Source: Dethiobacter alkaliphilus (GTDB lineage: Bacteria > Bacillota > Dethiobacteria > DTU022 > UBA8154). From it: a DNA stretch of 64,000 nucleotides. The stretch spans positions 62,001 through 126,000 of the forward strand of contig JAENYV010000004.1 of NCBI GenBank assembly GCA_016841605.1, given 5' to 3'. The notes under the pieces were generated by a model. It had not been told where the DNA came from. It made no database searches and saw nothing but the letters and a program-made list of their open reading frames with translations. This document shows positions 1 to 8,936 of this stretch, one piece after another. Position numbers and translations under genes: made by a program. How positions within the stretch are numbered: the first letter of the stretch is position 1; the number at the start of each line of letters is the position of its first letter.

Positions 1-12
1 GAGGAATAAGAG

Positions 13-150
13 ATGAAAAAGCAAACAGCAGGCAGAGATGCCCTTGGAGCGTTTGCACCAAAATTTGCCGAAATTAACGATGAGGTGCTTTTTGGACAGG
101 TACATGGTCACGTGAAGATTAATAAGAGAAAGGATGAAAACGATGAATAA
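13..150 (+). pseudogene. Truncated carboxymuconolactone decarboxylase (CMD) family N-terminus
   Basis: Translates to MKKQTAGRDALGAFAPKFAEINDEVLFGQVHGHVKINKRKDENDE*; the first ~33 residues resemble a CMD-family N-terminus, then the reading diverges and stops. Confidence 0.6.
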
Positions 151-1312
151 TTTCGTATATGACATTCCTACAAAAGTGTATTTTGGAGAAAATCAGCTGG
201 GAAACCTGGGAGTTGAATTAAGCAAATACGGCAAAAGGGTGCTTCTTACTTATGGTGGTGGTTCTATCAAGAAGATTGGGCTATACGACAAAATCGTAGA
301 GGAGATTAAAAAGGCGGGATTAGAACTTTATGAATTGTCCGGAATTGCCCCCAATCCAAGAGTATCCTCAGTAAATGCAGGTGCTGATATCTGCAAAAGA
401 GAGAATATTGATGTTCTACTGGCAGTAGGTGGCGGATCTGTGTTGGATTGTACAAAATATATCGGTGCAGCCGCTTATTATGAAGGAGACGCCTGGGATA
501 TCAGCCTTCAGAAGACACCTGTAGAAAGATGTCTGCCAATTATCACAGTGCTGACTCTAGCAGCGACAGGATCTGAAATGGATGCCGGCGGAGTAATCAG
601 CAATCCTGAAACGATTGATAAAATCGGTCTGCTTTTTCCGGTCATGCAACCAAAGGTATCGTTCCTCGATCCGACTGCCACCTATACCGTAAATAAATTT
701 CATACAGCCTGCGGTGCTGCAGACATAATAAGTCATGTTCTGGAAGTATATTTTAATATGGATCAGGATCTATATATGCTGGATACTGTGATGGAAGGCC
801 TCATAAAGACTGTAATCAAATATACACCCGTTGCATTGGAAGAACCTGATAATTATGAGGCACGTGCAAACCTGATGTGGACCTCCTCGTGGGCAATCAA
901 TGGTTTTATCAATGGTGGGAAACGTCAGGCATGGAGCTGCCATCCAATGGAACATGAGCTATCGGCATTTTATGATATTACACACGGTCTGGGTCTTGCC
1001 ATTCTAACTCCAAGATGGATGGAATATACGCTGAATGAAAAGACAGTCAGCAAGTTTTATCAGTTTGGCGTTAATGTATTTGAGATTGATGGGTCCTTAC
1101 CACAAATAGAAGTCGCTAAGAAGAGCATTGGGTTGCTGAAAAAATTCTTCTTTGAGACGCTGGGGCTGCAGAGCACCCTTACTGAAATCGGTATTGATGA
1201 GACAAACTTTAAAAGTATGGCTAAAAAAGCAGAAACATTGGGAAGCACAAAATATGCATTCCAGCCTTTAGCAGCTGAAGATATTGAAAATATTTTCAGG
1301 ATGTGTCTGTAG
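134..1312 (+). CDS. Iron-containing alcohol dehydrogenase (NADPH-dependent butanol dehydrogenase-like)
   Basis: 392 aa; GGGSVLDCTKYIG, TLAATGSEMDAGGVIS and HPMEHELSAFYDITHGLGLAIL motifs of Fe-ADH family. Confidence 0.93.
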   Translation: MKTMNNFVYDIPTKVYFGENQLGNLGVELSKYGKRVLLTYGGGSIKKIGLYDKIVEEIKKAGLELYELSGIAPNPRVSSVNAGADICKRENIDVLLAVGGGSVLDCTKYIGAAAYYEGDAWDISLQKTPVERCLPIITVLTLAATGSEMDAGGVISNPETIDKIGLLFPVMQPKVSFLDPTATYTVNKFHTACGAADIISHVLEVYFNMDQDLYMLDTVMEGLIKTVIKYTPVALEEPDNYEARANLMWTSSWAINGFINGGKRQAWSCHPMEHELSAFYDITHGLGLAILTPRWMEYTLNEKTVSKFYQFGVNVFEIDGSLPQIEVAKKSIGLLKKFFFETLGLQSTLTEIGIDETNFKSMAKKAETLGSTKYAFQPLAAEDIENIFRMCL

Positions 1313-2011
1313 AAAGGGATCTTTATCAAAAGATTTGTGGTTTTAAGTTTCGGGTAGAGAAACCTATTCGAAAAAAACTTCCTGCTTGCATTTGCTCTTT
1401 ATTAAGTTTCATTGGGTCGGCTCCTTTCCGGGTGTCAAGGTGACGGTTTGCTGGCTTTTGAGCAGATGATCTCATAGATATTGCAGATCATCTCTATTAA
1501 TTTAACTCGCTGGCAGCGATGGAAACTGGAAAAGAGGTAAGTCCGGCAGATTCTCGGACAAAAAAAGAGCCGCTAAGAAAGCGGCAAGAACAAATGAAAA
1601 CTGTAACTCAAGTATAGCATAACTGGAACAGAATGGCAACAAGAAAACGGTGGAGACATGAAGCCTATTAATGGGAGGAATGTAAAATGTTTGCTAGATA
1701 AAAAAAACGGACTACGGTGTGGTCCTTAAAGGGAACCATGAGACAAGGCATAATGAAGTTAGGGAAGATGCATGTGTTGATAAAAAACTTAACGGAGGGA
1801 ACCCAAAATTGGTTTCCATCGTCTGGCAACAAGAAACGGCGAAAACTCCGTCAGACTCTGATTTTCTAAATCTAACAAAATTTCGTTTTCGTTGTAATAG
1901 AATAGGCTGATAAAACTAATAATAAACCTGAGTTTTCTATCCATATGCTTTTCTTTTTCAGCATCTCCTTTACGAAAGAGGAAGAAGAAACGCACAAGGA
2001 GAATTACTAAA

Positions 2012-2566
2012 ATGTTTAATATTAAAGATAAAGTGCTACTGGGTGCTCTAAGTGGAGCACTGGTTGCTACAGCATTTAACTTGTTAGATTATATTTCTAT
2101 TACACTAAAAGTAAATAAATGGCATATATGGCAGATAGCAAGTTCGCTGTATTTTCCAAAAGGAGATCTGAATACTGTTCCAGCTTTAGCGTTGGGTGCA
2201 ATCACTCATACAACTTTAATGGCATTTGCGGGTATAATTATTTGTTATGTCCTATATTATACAGGAAGAGACTTCTATTTGGTAAAAGGAATATTAATAT
2301 TACTGTTTTTTTGGATAGGATTGTTCGGTGGCGTATTAAGCCTGGGAGTTACGAGCCTCCAACAACCTCTTGGTATTTCAACAAATATTGCTCACATTTT
2401 TGGTCATTTTGGTGCAAGTGTTATAATAAGTTATTTGATAGTTAAACTGGCGGATCCTAAAGTATGGAGTAAACCAGTTAATACTGTTAAAATACAAAAA
2501 AATATAGAGACAAACTACGTTAAAACAGTTGCTGAAAAACATAAAAAAAAGAAACCTACAGAATAA
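2012..2566 (+). CDS. Multi-pass membrane protein, hypothetical (related to the protein at 8231-8674)
   Basis: 184 aa with ~4 hydrophobic segments; RBS AAGGAG upstream. Confidence 0.7.
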   Translation: MFNIKDKVLLGALSGALVATAFNLLDYISITLKVNKWHIWQIASSLYFPKGDLNTVPALALGAITHTTLMAFAGIIICYVLYYTGRDFYLVKGILILLFFWIGLFGGVLSLGVTSLQQPLGISTNIAHIFGHFGASVIISYLIVKLADPKVWSKPVNTVKIQKNIETNYVKTVAEKHKKKKPTE

Positions 2567-2837
2567 GCTGACCAGACTACACCATATAGCACCCCCAAAA
2601 CTATCCTTTTTTTCTTCGAATACATAATCCCAATGGTCCCTAAAATAACTGTTGATTACACTAGACACACTTTACCTATTTCAAGAATTTTCATTCCTTT
2701 AACGAGTTAATCATTGAATAATTGTAAAAAGATCTGCTTATAGCCTTCATAGCGACTACAGTGGGCTATGAAACAATGTTTTATTACAACTGCAACTAAT
2801 AAGCAGCTGTACAGGGCTATAGAGAGGATGGGAAAAC

Positions 2838-3587
2838 ATGGCTAAGGATTATTATCAATTTTTAGGAGTAAGTGAAAATGCCACCCAGGAGCAGATAAAG
2901 GCTGCCTATCGTAAGCTGGCTTTTAAATATCATCCGGACAAAAATAAAGAAGATCCAACGGCAGCGAAAAAAATGAAGGAAATAAATGAAGCCTATGCCG
3001 TTCTTTCTGATCAAGGAAAAAGAAGAGAATATGATACTTATAAAAATAGTTATGGAGCTTTTGCTTCTCAGAAATATAAAGAAAATTATTCCGAAGAAGA
3101 CATTTTTAGGAACTCAGATATAAACCAAATATTTGATCAGATGTCCCAAATATTCGGTTTTAGAAACTTTGAAGAAATATTTACGGAATTTTATGGTTCC
3201 CGTTATCAAACTTATACTTTCCGCCGGCCGGGATTTTTTAGGGGGGAATTTAACTTTTATGGTTTTAGGCCTTTAAAGCATAGAATGGAGAAAGCCTTTG
3301 GGGTAAATTTTGCAGAAAGAGGCAGAGACCTCTACGATGTGTTTATTTTAACCCCCGAACAAGCGGAAAAAGGAGGTAAAGTGGAATATTCCTGCCATAA
3401 AGGAGGAAGGCATCAAAAAATTATTGTAAAAGTGCCTTCGAAAATAAAAGATGGCCAAAAAATAAGATTAAAAGGGATGGGAGCAGATGGAAAAGGTGGA
3501 GGAGAAGCAGGAGATCTATACCTTAAAGTTGAAATTGTAGTTCCTTTGCTGCAAAAAATAAAAAGCTTGTTTAAGCGGAAGCCTTGA
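2838..3587 (+). CDS. J-domain (DnaJ-like) protein without zinc fingers
   Basis: [36 protein letters not shown] domain with HPD; C-terminal single CTD-like part. Confidence 0.9.
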   Translation: MAKDYYQFLGVSENATQEQIKAAYRKLAFKYHPDKNKEDPTAAKKMKEINEAYAVLSDQGKRREYDTYKNSYGAFASQKYKENYSEEDIFRNSDINQIFDQMSQIFGFRNFEEIFTEFYGSRYQTYTFRRPGFFRGEFNFYGFRPLKHRMEKAFGVNFAERGRDLYDVFILTPEQAEKGGKVEYSCHKGGRHQKIIVKVPSKIKDGQKIRLKGMGADGKGGGEAGDLYLKVEIVVPLLQKIKSLFKRKP

Positions 3588-3599
3588 ACAAAAACAGCT

Positions 3600-3790
3600 A
3601 AAAAAAAAAAGGATTTCCCCTCTATGCTGTAGTATCCTCCCCGCTGAGCCGGGGAATAACAGATTTCTTCCTCTGCCTCTGCAAGCTTTGTATAAAGGCT
3701 TATGAGTGCCTGCTGCCGCTCGTAGGTTTCAATACTCATCACAACCATATCACCGACACCGTTTTTAGTAATAAAAACCCGGATCTGCGT
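3600..3790 (-). pseudogene. Truncated Phd/YefM-type antitoxin remnant
   Basis: Minus strand reads QIRVFITKNGVGDMVVMSIETYERQQALISLYTKLAEAEEEI, the core/C-terminal half of Phd/YefM antitoxins, without an N-terminus or partner toxin. Confidence 0.65.
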
Positions 3791-3991
3791 AAATTTTCGC
3801 TGTAGTATTATTTAAGTCCTTGTTGGGCTTCTTTTTTTTAGGTAGATGGCCAATGCTTTACCACCTTTTTTGCTACACTGTCGTTTATTTTTCGGTAAGA
3901 AAAGAAGGTAAAACAGAATATTTGCAGAAAAGGGATATTATGACATGATTATTTAAAAGTTATCGTAATAGAGAGATTTGGAGGTAGTAAT

Positions 3992-6900
3992 ATGTTAGGC
4001 TCTGGTTTCAGAAAAAAATTATGGGTTATTTTATCTTTTTTTCTTGTTTTGAACCTATTGGCGGTGCCGGTGATAGGGGAGGAGAATGAACAAACTTATC
4101 CGAATAATTCGACGATGGATATAAATAATCAAGGCAATTTGCCGCCGACAGTCGCAGAACACATCTACAACGGCGCTGTTGAAATTTTGCCTGAAGATGC
4201 ACCCCTAAAATATAAAGAGGACGGCAAGAATTTTTCGCCACCTCGTATTGATGATGTCTCATTACAGTTGCAAGAATATGAGAGCTTTGATATACAGATT
4301 CAACAGGTTAAAGCTCGTATAAATCCACAAGATCAGCGTTATATCTATGTTTCAGGGACAGTTCTGGGAAATTTTGACCAAGTTTTAATATGGTTCTATC
4401 ATGTCGAAGAAGGACTTTGGTATTATAATGACAGTACAAACTTTTTATATAACGGAAATTTTAATCGTAACATCGGTCTATTTGATAAAGGAACTTACTA
4501 TGTAACAGTGGAGGTAATAAAAGGGGAAACATCCTGCGAGGCATGGGCAGATCGGACTGTTGTTATTGAACATTATAACCAAGTCACTTTTTTTATTAAT
4601 TCATCAGATTACGTTTGCAATGGAGAAGTATTTTCAACGGATGCGGCCCCTATTCTAGACGATGGGCGTGTTTTTGTTTCTGTTAGCTTTGTAGCTGACA
4701 CTTTTCGGGCAGAAGCTGAATGGAATTCAGTAGCACAAAAGGTAACCCTAACCCGACGGAATAAAATTATTACTATAAGAATTGGTGAATACACCCTTGA
4801 GTTAGTTGAAGGTAACAGAGTATTTGTTATGGCAATGGACGTTGCAGCTTTGATTAGAAATGGAAAAACATACCTGCCGTTCCGTTTTATCGCTGAGGCC
4901 TTTGGCGCCGAAGTGGAATGGGGTCCTCTTAACGCTCCCATTGAGTGGGTAGCGTTTGTAGACCAGTTTTATTCTCCTTTTGAATTATTGGAAGTAACAA
5001 ATAGTAATGTTCGTTTTTTTGAAGGGGATGATTATAATGTTCCATTTGAAGAACGCATCTATAAGAATGTATTCCCTTCTACCAGCAGGTATATTTATTT
5101 TGAACTAGCTTTAGATTATCCGGAAACTTTTGTAGACATGGATTATCCGTTCACAGCAGTTTATTATACCCCAAATGGAGAAGAACAAATATTCAGTTAT
5201 TTTTTTATAGATTGGGGTTGGACCTCATCTTATCATAGTGCCGGGTATGGTTATGTAAATATCGGTTATTGGCATCCGGGAACATATACGGTAAAAATAT
5301 TTGATGGAGGCCATGAGCTTGCCTCGGGTAACTTTACTATATCGTCTGATTTAATTATCGGGGCTCATTCCCTGACCTTTTTTCCTAATTACCTGAGTTA
5401 TATTCAAGATGGAGAGATTAAAACAGCTGCTGCTGAGCCAACTATTATTTCAAACCCAGTCTCAGAGCAGTTTTTTGTACCGGCAAAAACAGTGGCGGAA
5501 GCATATGCGGCAGAGCTTGACCGGTCACCGGAACATGGACCTGCAGAGATCGTAACGTTGAAACGTAATAACTTGCAGGCAACCATGGAATCCGGGTCAT
5601 CTGTAGTTACAATTTTAGAAGACGGGATTACCCGTTCCATTAATATGGAACAACCACTTTTCTTAAATAATGATGAAATATTTTTATCAGCCCGTGCTGT
5701 ATCCGGAATTTTTCGTGTATGTGTTAATTTTGATATAAACTCTTTCGAGTGGATAACTTTTGGAAAAGTAGTTACTGTTTATAAACCTGTAACTTCAGCT
5801 TTAAGTGTGGCAATAGATAACCATATTAATGCAAAACCCCAGTCCGGACTCAATGAAGCAACAGTAGTCTATGAAACTTCTATTGCTCCCGGCATTACCA
5901 GATTTCTCGCTTTGTATGATCTGCTGGAGCAAGATGTCACTGCTATTGGACCTGTTCGCAGTGCCAGGGAGCATCTAGTTAGCCTTGCAACAGGACATGG
6001 GGGGAGTTTTGCCCATGCAGGTGGAAGCGGTGAAGCATTATCTATTCTTTCCGGAGTTCCTCTTTTAAACTTCGACGAAATATATGGTGCTGCAAATTAC
6101 TTTTACCGTGATCCCAGCGGTGCTGCCCCTCATAATCTTTATACAAATACTGAGTCAATCAAAGAAGGAATAAATGATAGCCCTAGAACCTTGCTTCCTT
6201 TATCACATCCATGGCCTACAGGAAATATGACGGGTGGCATTGAAGCTAATGCGGCTGAAGTTCGGTTCATTGATCATAACAATGATGTTGAATTTCGCTG
6301 GGAAGGAGAGCGTTATATAAGGTATGAAAAAGGGCAGCAAGTGCTACTGGCGGACAGTAATCCGGTGGAAGCCGGAAATATTGTTGTCCTGAAAGCTCCC
6401 CATGAAAAAATATATAAGGAGAACCTGCAAGAATGGGTTATTCAAGCTAATGTTATCGGATCAGGGCCGGCCAGTTTTTATCGAGATGGTATGGTTTGGG
6501 AAGGAAAGTGGGAAAAAACCAATCACAGCGAACCATTCTCTTTTACGGTTGGTAATGATCCCATGGTTTTTGCGACAGGTAATATATGGATTTTAATAGC
6601 AAGCAGCAACACCTACTCTCTGATAATGCAAACTTATGGTCAGGGGTCTACTCAACCTGATGCAGGGACTCATTGTATTCTGGAAAATGAAATTGTTAAG
6701 TTAACGGCAGTTCCAGATGAAGGCTGGCAGTTCCAAAAGTGGGTTATCAATGACTCTGAATACTCGACAGATAGTGTTGAAATAAACATGGATTCAAACA
6801 AAACAGTTAATGCCTACTTTATACAAAATAATAGCCAAGACGAATGCTTCATTGCCACTGCTGCTTATGGTTCAAAACTTAACCCTGCTGTAGCTCTTCT

Positions 6901-7156
6901 CAGGCAGTTCAGGGATGCAAAACTCATGACAAACATTCCGGGCCGAAAGTTTGTAAGCTTTTATTACAACATTTCTCCCCCAATCGCAAAATATCTTGCA
7001 AAAAATACAATCCTGAAGTGGCTGTTTCGTATTGTTCTTTTACCGGTAATTGCGGCTGCATATTTACTGATGAATCCCAGGCTATTATTTTTTATTATGA
7101 TGGGTTGCGTTGCGCTATTTTGGTGGATGAGGTATCGAAGGGCCGTTTATAAATAG
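3992..7156 (+). CDS. Large secreted protein: copper amine oxidase-type stalk domains, DUF3048, InlB-type B repeat, CFI-box-CTERM tail
   Basis: 1054 aa; N-terminal signal; two 'VFVSVSFVADTFRAEAEWN/LPFRFIAEAFGAEVEWG'-type stalk motifs; 'GPVRSAREHLVSLATGHGGSFAHAGGSGEAL' DUF3048 core; 'CFIATAAYGS' box and C-terminal TM. Confidence 0.85.
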   Translation: MLGSGFRKKLWVILSFFLVLNLLAVPVIGEENEQTYPNNSTMDINNQGNLPPTVAEHIYNGAVEILPEDAPLKYKEDGKNFSPPRIDDVSLQLQEYESFDIQIQQVKARINPQDQRYIYVSGTVLGNFDQVLIWFYHVEEGLWYYNDSTNFLYNGNFNRNIGLFDKGTYYVTVEVIKGETSCEAWADRTVVIEHYNQVTFFINSSDYVCNGEVFSTDAAPILDDGRVFVSVSFVADTFRAEAEWNSVAQKVTLTRRNKIITIRIGEYTLELVEGNRVFVMAMDVAALIRNGKTYLPFRFIAEAFGAEVEWGPLNAPIEWVAFVDQFYSPFELLEVTNSNVRFFEGDDYNVPFEERIYKNVFPSTSRYIYFELALDYPETFVDMDYPFTAVYYTPNGEEQIFSYFFIDWGWTSSYHSAGYGYVNIGYWHPGTYTVKIFDGGHELASGNFTISSDLIIGAHSLTFFPNYLSYIQDGEIKTAAAEPTIISNPVSEQFFVPAKTVAEAYAAELDRSPEHGPAEIVTLKRNNLQATMESGSSVVTILEDGITRSINMEQPLFLNNDEIFLSARAVSGIFRVCVNFDINSFEWITFGKVVTVYKPVTSALSVAIDNHINAKPQSGLNEATVVYETSIAPGITRFLALYDLLEQDVTAIGPVRSAREHLVSLATGHGGSFAHAGGSGEALSILSGVPLLNFDEIYGAANYFYRDPSGAAPHNLYTNTESIKEGINDSPRTLLPLSHPWPTGNMTGGIEANAAEVRFIDHNNDVEFRWEGERYIRYEKGQQVLLADSNPVEAGNIVVLKAPHEKIYKENLQEWVIQANVIGSGPASFYRDGMVWEGKWEKTNHSEPFSFTVGNDPMVFATGNIWILIASSNTYSLIMQTYGQGSTQPDAGTHCILENEIVKLTAVPDEGWQFQKWVINDSEYSTDSVEINMDSNKTVNAYFIQNNSQDECFIATAAYGSKLNPAVALLRQFRDAKLMTNIPGRKFVSFYYNISPPIAKYLAKNTILKWLFRIVLLPVIAAAYLLMNPRLLFFIMMGCVALFWWMRYRRAVYK

Positions 7157-7178
7157 CGGTAATGAGGTATGCCTGGAG

Positions 7179-7265
7179 ATGGAAGAAAAACTCATAGCTC
7201 TCTGTGGGATGAAATGCAGGGTATGTGTAAGTTGTTCAGCTCGATTACGCTTTCATAAACCATGA
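7179..7265 (+). pseudogene. Short DUF3795-like N-terminal stub
   Basis: MEEKLIALCGMKCRVCVSCSARLRFHKP*; Cys-containing start similar in style to the intact DUF3795 gene just downstream. Confidence 0.35.
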
Positions 7266-7347
7266 AAAGATCGATATTATAATGTAACCTTTTTAGAGTA
7301 GTGAGTGTCTAACAATATGAAAGATAATTTAAAGGGAGGTATCTAAT

Positions 7348-7773
7348 TTGAAAAAGAAAATTGTAGCACCATGTGGCATTGATTGTTTTAACTGTGAAAT
7401 CTTTGAGGACAATGTAACAGATGAATTGCAAACCAGGTTATCGGCAATGACCCAAGTACCCAAAGAAATGATAACCTGTAAGGGCTGCATCGACGGCAAT
7501 ATCTGCTTGCTCTTAAAAATACAAGGTAAGAACTGTAAGACTTCCGATTGTGCCAGGGAAAAAGGAGTGGATTATTGTTTTGAATGTGATATGTTTCCTT
7601 GTCAATATTTGATGCCGCTTGCTGATGGGGCGGATAAATTTCCGCATAATATGAAACTGTATAACCTTTGTTTAATGAAAGAAATAGGCGTCGAGGCCTG
7701 GACGGAAAAAGCAGGGGATATTAGAAAAACTTATTATACAAAAAAGCTGGAAATTGGTGAAGGTGGAAGTTAA
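7348..7773 (+). CDS. DUF3795 domain-containing Cys-rich protein
   Basis: 141 aa; APCGIDCFNCEIF...CKGCIDG...CARE...CFECDMFPC. Confidence 0.8.
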   Translation: MKKKIVAPCGIDCFNCEIFEDNVTDELQTRLSAMTQVPKEMITCKGCIDGNICLLLKIQGKNCKTSDCAREKGVDYCFECDMFPCQYLMPLADGADKFPHNMKLYNLCLMKEIGVEAWTEKAGDIRKTYYTKKLEIGEGGS

Positions 7774-7808
7774 CTAATAAAAAATCGTTAAATGAACATT
7801 ACTATAAT

Positions 7809-8189
7809 ATGCGACTTTGGCATGAAAAACTAATTTCATCGCTACCGCGTCAACAGTTGCTTGGCTTGCACAGGGAATGCTGTGCGCTTAGAGGACTTTT
7901 CTGGGGAAGAAAACACAAAGTAGTTGAATATGTGTTTCGCTATAATCCCGGTTACCTTGTTGCATATCATACTAAGGTTATGAAGGAGATGCAAAAACGC
8001 GGTTATAGAGTTGATGAAACATGGTTTAACCCTCTTTACAGAGGCAAAAGATGTAATCCTTATCAAGATCCGGATTTAATCATAACTGTAAAGGCCTGCC
8101 CGGTTTATTCCGAGCATGACGATGCTTATCTTCAAGAATGCCTGGATAATTTAGCAAGAAAGGGTATCGAAATTCAAGTTCGCCCGTAA
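7809..8189 (+). CDS. TIGR02328 / pyrimidine-dimer DNA glycosylase-like family protein
   Basis: MRLWHEKLISSLPRQQLLGLHRECCALRGLFWGRKHKVVEYVFRYNPGYLVAYH. Confidence 0.8.
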   Translation: MRLWHEKLISSLPRQQLLGLHRECCALRGLFWGRKHKVVEYVFRYNPGYLVAYHTKVMKEMQKRGYRVDETWFNPLYRGKRCNPYQDPDLIITVKACPVYSEHDDAYLQECLDNLARKGIEIQVRP

Positions 8190-8230
8190 GTATTTTGGAT
8201 ACAGGGTATAATCTGCGTGGCCGTCTGCTG

Positions 8231-8674
8231 TCAGTTGTGGCGTGGAGATGTATCGAAAGATCTGAGAGAAGCTGCAGTTATTATACCCCATAACAGGCTT
8301 CCGATAATAATTGAAACTGTTGTTCCGGTCGCGTGGTTATTGAGAAAGGGAACTTGGAAAATAATTGGAATGGAAATAAAAAGGAATCCGGAGATAAAGC
8401 CAAACAAGGCTCCTTTCAGCAAATATCGTTCTGAGGTAATCAAGGGCATTAAATAGGCGACAATAATTCCAATAACTGCAGACCAGATAATATGAGCAAA
8501 AAGAGCAGTAACTAGTTCAACCGTGTTCGCAGGGACATTCCCAAAGAGCAAAACCGAAGCCCAGTCTAAGAACCGAAGTTTGGCGTAATTTAGCCCGTAA
8601 GAAATAAAGCTCCAGATATTCATGATGATGGCGCCGTATGTTCCGGCAATGAAGCCTCTTGAAAACCTGTCCAT
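8231..8674 (-). CDS. Multi-pass membrane protein, hypothetical
   Basis: 147 aa, 4 hydrophobic segments. Confidence 0.7.
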   Translation of the reverse strand: MDRFSRGFIAGTYGAIIMNIWSFISYGLNYAKLRFLDWASVLLFGNVPANTVELVTALFAHIIWSAVIGIIVAYLMPLITSERYLLKGALFGFISGFLFISIPIIFQVPFLNNHATGTTVSIIIGSLLWGIITAASLRSFDTSPRHN

Positions 8675-8799
8675 AAGAGCATACTCCTCAAATCAACGTA
8701 ACTTATTTTATGTTAGCCTGCATAATTTAATACAATTTATTGATTAAGTAAAATTTGGATAAAACAGCAAAGAATTTCACAACCTCCACCACTAAAAAA

Positions 8800-8823
8800 A
8801 TCGGGGTTCTTACGAACCCCGAT
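8800..8823 (-). terminator. Intrinsic terminator of the UbiD-family gene
   Basis: ATCGGGGTTC-ttac-GAACCCCGAT perfect hairpin; on minus strand followed by T7. Confidence 0.85.
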
Positions 8824-8936
8824 AAACATTTGAGATAGGTAGCAATAGCTTTAACGATCAAGTAATCTTTTACGCAACAAGCTTTTCATCCGGTAAGTAA
8901 GCCGTTAGTAATTTAGTATAGCTTGTTTGAAAGCAT

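Noticed and set aside
1719-1910. 63-aa plus ORF
   Set aside because: No recognisable family; sits in a degenerate intergenic region and lacks a clear RBS
8217-8456. 79-aa plus ORF
   Set aside because: Antisense to the 8231-8674 membrane protein, which has better coding character
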